From NCBI GenBank assembly GCA_002698885.1, contig PAAH01000003.1, positions 1-17,020 of the forward strand: a stretch of DNA of 17,020 bases. The letters are read 5' to 3'. This document shows positions 13,175 through 17,020 of this stretch, in pieces. The stretch comes from Nitrososphaerota archaeon (GTDB lineage Archaea > Thermoproteota > Nitrososphaeria > Nitrososphaerales > Nitrosopumilaceae). The notes under the pieces are model-generated. The model did not search any database. It worked only from the letters and a program-made list of their open reading frames with translations, and was not told the DNA's origin. The position numbers and the translations under genes were made by a program. The stretch's first letter is position 1. The number at the start of each line of letters is the position of its first letter.

Positions 13175-13196
13175 CGGTTATAAACCAAAACTCATT

Positions 13197-15890
13197 GTGG
13201 AAAAAAAAGAAATTTTATCAAAATTTTCTTCTGATCCTGAGAGATACTACAAAGTAGGATTATTTGAAGAGCAAGGATTTATCCGTAAATCATGTACTAC
13301 TTGTAATCGATTTTTCTGGACACTTGATGAGAATAGAACGAATTGTCCTGATCATTCTGATGACACATATTCATTTATTGGAAATCCTCCAACTAGCAAA
13401 AGATTTGATTATACACAAGCCTGGAAAGAAGTTGAATCATTTTTTAAAAAAAATGGTCATACATCTGTCAATAGATATCCTGTAGTTTGTAGATGGCGTG
13501 ATGATTTGTATTTTACAATTGCATCAGTTGTTGATTTTCAAAGAGTGATGGGAAGTAAAGTTGTATTTGAATTTCCTGCTAATCCATTGATAGTTCCACA
13601 AACTTGTTTACGTTTCAAAGATTTAGAAAATGTTGGTGTAACAGGACGACACTTTTCTAGTTTTTGTATGATTGGACAACACAGTATTCCAAATGAACAA
13701 GGATACTGGAAAGATGAATGCATTAATCTTGATTATAATTTACTAACACAGCAATTTGGAATTGATAAAAAAGAAATTGTTTTTGTAGAAGATGTGTGGG
13801 AAGGTGGAGGTTCATTTGGTTCATCTCTAGAATATTTTGTTAGAGGTTTGGAGCTTGGTAATGCAGTATTTACTGAGTTTCAAGGTGATCTTTCAAACTA
13901 CAAAACACTTGATCAGCGTATCATTGACATGGGAGCAGGATTAGAAAGATTTTCTTGGATAACAATGGGCACCCCAACAGCATATGATTGCTGTTTTGGA
14001 CCAATAACTAAAAATCTAATTCAGCAGGCAGGAGTTGAAACAAATTCTGAAGTTTTAGTTCAATACTTCACTGAAATTGCAAAAAACTTGGAGATGTATG
14101 AAGATTTAACACAGGTTAGAAAAAATGCAATAAAGAAAACAGGTTTATCAGAACAGCAAATTAATAAAATTATAACTCCATTGGAGGGAATTTACCTAAT
14201 TATTGACCACATTAGGACATTAATTTTTGCTATATCTGATGGAGCACTTCCAAGTAATGTTGGTGGCGGATACAATCTTAGAATAATGCTACGTAGAATT
14301 ATCTCTACTATGAACAGACTTGCATTATCATTCGACGTAAACGAGATTATTGATAAACAAATTGACTATTTAAAAAATACATATCCAGAATTGGAAGATA
14401 CTCGTGAAGATGTTAAGGAGATTATTCAGATTGAGACAAAAAGATATGATGCATCAAAGCAGAGAATGCAAAAAATTGTAACGAATCTAAATAAGGATCC
14501 AACTGTTGACGATTTAATTAGACTCTATGAATCTGATGGAGTCACACCTGATTACCTTAAAGAAATGAATGTCATATCAGAGATTCCATCTAAATTCTAT
14601 AGTAAACTATCAGAATTACACCAAGGAAAAAACCAAAAAGAGCAAATAAATTTTCCATTGGAAAATATTCCTGATACTGAACTTTTGTTTTATGGCAATG
14701 ACCCAAAAGAGTTTGATGCTAAAGTCTTAAAGTCGTTTGAAAAATATGTTGTTCTAGATAAAACATCATTTTATGCTAGAGGTGGTGGTCAAGAACCAGA
14801 TCATGGAAAAATTGACAACTATGAAGTTGTAGATGTTACGAAACATGGTAATATTATAGTTCATGAATTACAAGGTGGAATTCCAAAACAAGGTGAGACA
14901 GTTTCTTGTATATTAGATGCAACTAGAAGAGATAGAATAACAAAAAATCATACCAGTACTCATGTAATCAATACATCAGCACGAAATGTATTAGGTTCAT
15001 GGGTATGGCAACATTCCGCCTTTAAAGAAGAAGATCATGCAAGATTGGATATAACACATCATTCTGCACTTACTGATAAAGAAGTGTCAGGTATAGAAAA
15101 AGCTGCAAACTCAATTGTTCAAAAAAACATACCAGTAAAAATAGAAAACTTTGATCGAGGAACTGCAGAGCAAAAATATGGATTTAGAATTTATCAGGGT
15201 GGTGTAGTTCCAGTAAAATCAGTTCGTATAGTATCAATTGGAGATTTGGATATAGAAGCATGTGGAGGAACACATGTAAAAGAAACATCAGAGATAAAGC
15301 AGATAAAAATTACTAAAACAAAAAGAATTCAAGATGGGGTTGTAAGAATCGAGTTTGTATCAGGAGATGGTGCAAAAGAATTTGTTAAAAAAAGAGAATT
15401 AGATTCAGAAAATAGAGAGATGGAACAGAAAATAAAAGAACAAGTTAAAGAGAAAAGAATCGAAAACAGACAACAAGTCAAGGAAAGAATTCCAATTATA
15501 GCAAAGTCATTATCCGAATGCAAAAATGGAATATCCACAATTGAAGATATTACTATAGAAATAACAGAATCTGATAAAGCAAACTTTTGTTATTCGGTGA
15601 GTAGTAATTATGATGATGTTTTTCATATTGGTTTGGGGGAAGTACTTTGTAAAACAGATCCTAGACTGATATATTGTGGTTTGTTTGAGGAAGGAGAAAA
15701 AATTCGAGTTATTGTATATGCAGGAGATAAAATTTCAAAAGAAAAGAGTGCAGGAAAGATTGTAAGGCGTATTTCAGAGATTTTAGGCGGAGCAGGGGGT
15801 GGAAGTGCTAAATTTGCTCAAGGTGGTGGAACTGATAAATCAAAGAAAGAAGATGCAATTAAAAATGCGAAGGCCATAATCTTCGAATAG
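13197..15890 (+). CDS. alaS: Alanyl-tRNA synthetase, archaeal type
   Basis: Charges tRNA-Ala with alanine and edits misacylated Ser/Gly; 897 residues, normal for archaeal AlaRS. An N-terminal archaeal extension has a Cys/His cluster Cys33-x2-Cys36-x13-Cys50-x2-His53. The class II catalytic core follows (GHTSVNRYPVVCRWRDDLYF; FQGDL; IDMGAGLERFSW). The editing domain carries zinc-site motifs HTSTH (585-589) and CGGTH (689-693). A Lys/Glu-rich coiled coil (about 725-770) joins the C-terminal domain ending in GGAGGGSAKFAQGGG. All editing ligands are present. Start GTG at 13197 with a TATA-like box about 26 nt upstream and no clear Shine-Dalgarno. It is followed after 9 nt by leuS, probably co-transcribed. 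Confidence 0.97.
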   Translation: MEKKEILSKFSSDPERYYKVGLFEEQGFIRKSCTTCNRFFWTLDENRTNCPDHSDDTYSFIGNPPTSKRFDYTQAWKEVESFFKKNGHTSVNRYPVVCRWRDDLYFTIASVVDFQRVMGSKVVFEFPANPLIVPQTCLRFKDLENVGVTGRHFSSFCMIGQHSIPNEQGYWKDECINLDYNLLTQQFGIDKKEIVFVEDVWEGGGSFGSSLEYFVRGLELGNAVFTEFQGDLSNYKTLDQRIIDMGAGLERFSWITMGTPTAYDCCFGPITKNLIQQAGVETNSEVLVQYFTEIAKNLEMYEDLTQVRKNAIKKTGLSEQQINKIITPLEGIYLIIDHIRTLIFAISDGALPSNVGGGYNLRIMLRRIISTMNRLALSFDVNEIIDKQIDYLKNTYPELEDTREDVKEIIQIETKRYDASKQRMQKIVTNLNKDPTVDDLIRLYESDGVTPDYLKEMNVISEIPSKFYSKLSELHQGKNQKEQINFPLENIPDTELLFYGNDPKEFDAKVLKSFEKYVVLDKTSFYARGGGQEPDHGKIDNYEVVDVTKHGNIIVHELQGGIPKQGETVSCILDATRRDRITKNHTSTHVINTSARNVLGSWVWQHSAFKEEDHARLDITHHSALTDKEVSGIEKAANSIVQKNIPVKIENFDRGTAEQKYGFRIYQGGVVPVKSVRIVSIGDLDIEACGGTHVKETSEIKQIKITKTKRIQDGVVRIEFVSGDGAKEFVKKRELDSENREMEQKIKEQVKEKRIENRQQVKERIPIIAKSLSECKNGISTIEDITIEITESDKANFCYSVSSNYDDVFHIGLGEVLCKTDPRLIYCGLFEEGEKIRVIVYAGDKISKEKSAGKIVRRISEILGGAGGGSAKFAQGGGTDKSKKEDAIKNAKAIIFE

Positions 15891-15899
15891 GTTAACAAT

Positions 15900-17020
15900 A
15901 TGGAATTAAACTGGAATCAAATAGATAACAAATGGAGAAGCAAATGGTATGACTCCAAAGACTTTGAAACAGATCCTAATGATAAACCAAAAAAATTCAT
16001 AACAGTTGCATATCCATATCCAAATTCACCTCAACACATTGGACATGGGAGAACATACACCTTAGCAGATGTTCATTCCCGTTACTATAGAATGAAAGGA
16101 TACAATGTGTTATTTCCAATGGGATTTCATTATACAGGAACACCAATTCTTGGAATGTCAAAAAGAGTTCAAGCCAATGATGTGGAGTTAATCGAAGCTT
16201 TCAAAACACTATATAATGTTCCTGAAGATAAAATCAAAGAGTTTGTAGATCCTGTAAAAATTGCTGACTACTTTCATGAAGAGATTAAGTCTGGAATGGT
16301 TGAAATGGGATACTCCATAGATTGGAGAAGAGAGTTTACAACAATCATACCTGCATATCAGAGATTTATTGAATGGCAATTTCGAAATCTAAAAGAGAAG
16401 AATCTAATCGTTCAAGGAAATCATCCTGTAGGTTGGTGCCCAAATGATCAAAATCCTGTTTCACAGCATGATACGTTAGGTGATGTTGAACCAGACTTCA
16501 CTGAATATATTGTAATAAAATTTAACGTAGAAGATGATATCATTCCTGTTGCAACACTCCGACCTGAAACATTATTCGGTGTGACAAATCTTTGGATTAA
16601 TCCTGAAATTGTATATAAAAAAGTCAAAGTTGATGGAGAAGTTTGGATAATTAGTGCAGAATGTGCATACAAACTAGAATTTCTTAATAAAAAAATTGAG
16701 ATTATAGAAGATATTTTAGGCTCAGAATTAATTGGAAAGAAAGTTCGTAGCCCAACAAATGAGGATGAATTTCTGATTCTTCCTGCATCTTTTGTTACAG
16801 CAACTACTGGAACAGGTATTGTAATGTCTGTACCTGCACATGCACCATATGATTTTCAAGCATTAGAAGACATTAAGAATGGAAATCAAAAAAATATTGA
16901 AGATTCTTTACGGAATGAAGTTAAGAATATTCAACCAGTTACAATTATCACTACAGAAGGATTTGGAGATATTCCATCATTAGATGTGATAAAAAGAATG
17001 AAAATTACAAATCAAGATGA
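15900..17020 (+). CDS. leuS: Leucyl-tRNA synthetase, 5' part only
   Basis: Class I synthetase that charges tRNA-Leu. 373 residues are visible and the frame is open at the window edge; the full archaeal protein is about 950 residues. Motifs: VAYPYPNSPQHIGHGRTYT with HIGH at 46-49; GFHYTGTPILGMSKR; and in the CP1 editing domain the Thr-rich ATLRPETLFGVTNLW (218-232) and TGTGIVMSVPAHAPYDF, whose Asp pairs with the substrate amino group. The editing site appears intact. The ATG at 15900 is 9 nt after the alaS stop, with AGGT at 15889-15892 as a weak ribosome binding site. HIGH and the early CP1 pattern fit the archaeal/eukaryotic type better than the bacterial type. Confidence 0.95.
   Translation, partial: MELNWNQIDNKWRSKWYDSKDFETDPNDKPKKFITVAYPYPNSPQHIGHGRTYTLADVHSRYYRMKGYNVLFPMGFHYTGTPILGMSKRVQANDVELIEAFKTLYNVPEDKIKEFVDPVKIADYFHEEIKSGMVEMGYSIDWRREFTTIIPAYQRFIEWQFRNLKEKNLIVQGNHPVGWCPNDQNPVSQHDTLGDVEPDFTEYIVIKFNVEDDIIPVATLRPETLFGVTNLWINPEIVYKKVKVDGEVWIISAECAYKLEFLNKKIEIIEDILGSELIGKKVRSPTNEDEFLILPASFVTATTGTGIVMSVPAHAPYDFQALEDIKNGNQKNIEDSLRNEVKNIQPVTIITTEGFGDIPSLDVIKRMKITNQD

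Noticed and set aside
13178..13184. TTATAAA as the alaS TATA box
   Set aside because: It is only 13 nt from the GTG start; the usual spacing would put transcription initiation inside the gene. The box at 13167-13174 fits better.

Overview
The window looks like a chromosomal housekeeping segment of a low-GC archaeon, most likely a Nitrosopumilus-like ammonia-oxidising thaumarchaeon (Nitrososphaerota). The archaeal assignment is firm: prefoldin alpha, ribosomal proteins L32e, L19e, L11, L1, P0/L10 and P1-type L12, SecE and Spt5, the DtdA (DTD2) deacylase, archaeal-type AlaRS with an N-terminal Cys/His cluster, archaeal-type LeuRS, and TATA boxes about 26 nt before many start codons. The thaumarchaeal assignment is inference from the gene mix, the AT-rich composition and the split ribosomal clusters.

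Layout. 1-2127 (minus): Mn-type superoxide dismutase, then prefoldin alpha and ftsY. The ftsY reading frame runs off the left edge inside a (Pro-Thr-Pro-Glu) repeat. 2200-4230 (plus): a membrane-anchored subtilase. 4227-5840 (minus): ATP-type PEP carboxykinase. 5960-6803 (plus): rpl32e-rpl19e, detached from their usual spc-operon neighbours. 6800-7872 (minus): dtdA followed by a small O6-alkylguanine alkyltransferase-like gene that appears to start at CTG. 7912-9410 (plus): secE-spt5-rpl11. 9412-9870 (minus): a Lrp/AsnC regulator. 10029-11553 (plus): rpl1-rpl10(P0). 11550-13119 (minus): an unknown protein, rpl12 and a TRIC/UPF0126 membrane protein. 13197-17020 (plus): alaS and a 3'-truncated leuS.

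The genes serve translation (ribosomal stalk, tRNA synthetases, D-aminoacyl-tRNA clearance), protein export and folding (FtsY, SecE, prefoldin), transcription elongation (Spt5) and central metabolism or stress (PckA, SOD, alkyltransferase). The classical archaeal block secE-spt5-L11-L1-P0-L12 is present but cut: a regulator on the other strand sits between L11 and L1, and L12 is inverted beyond a membrane-protein gene.

I see no CRISPR array, IS element, tRNA or rRNA gene and no new multi-gene defence system. The most unusual points are: an insertion of about 80 residues with Cys/His pairs inside the NGN domain of Spt5; a C-terminal Pro/Glu/Thr repeat tail on FtsY together with a substituted P-loop glycine; a probable CTG start fused to the upstream stop as CTGA; P0 without its acidic factor-binding tail; face-to-face interleaved promoters between dtdA and secE; and convergent gene pairs that end within the same four bases. 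No gene-free stretch exceeds 300 bases.
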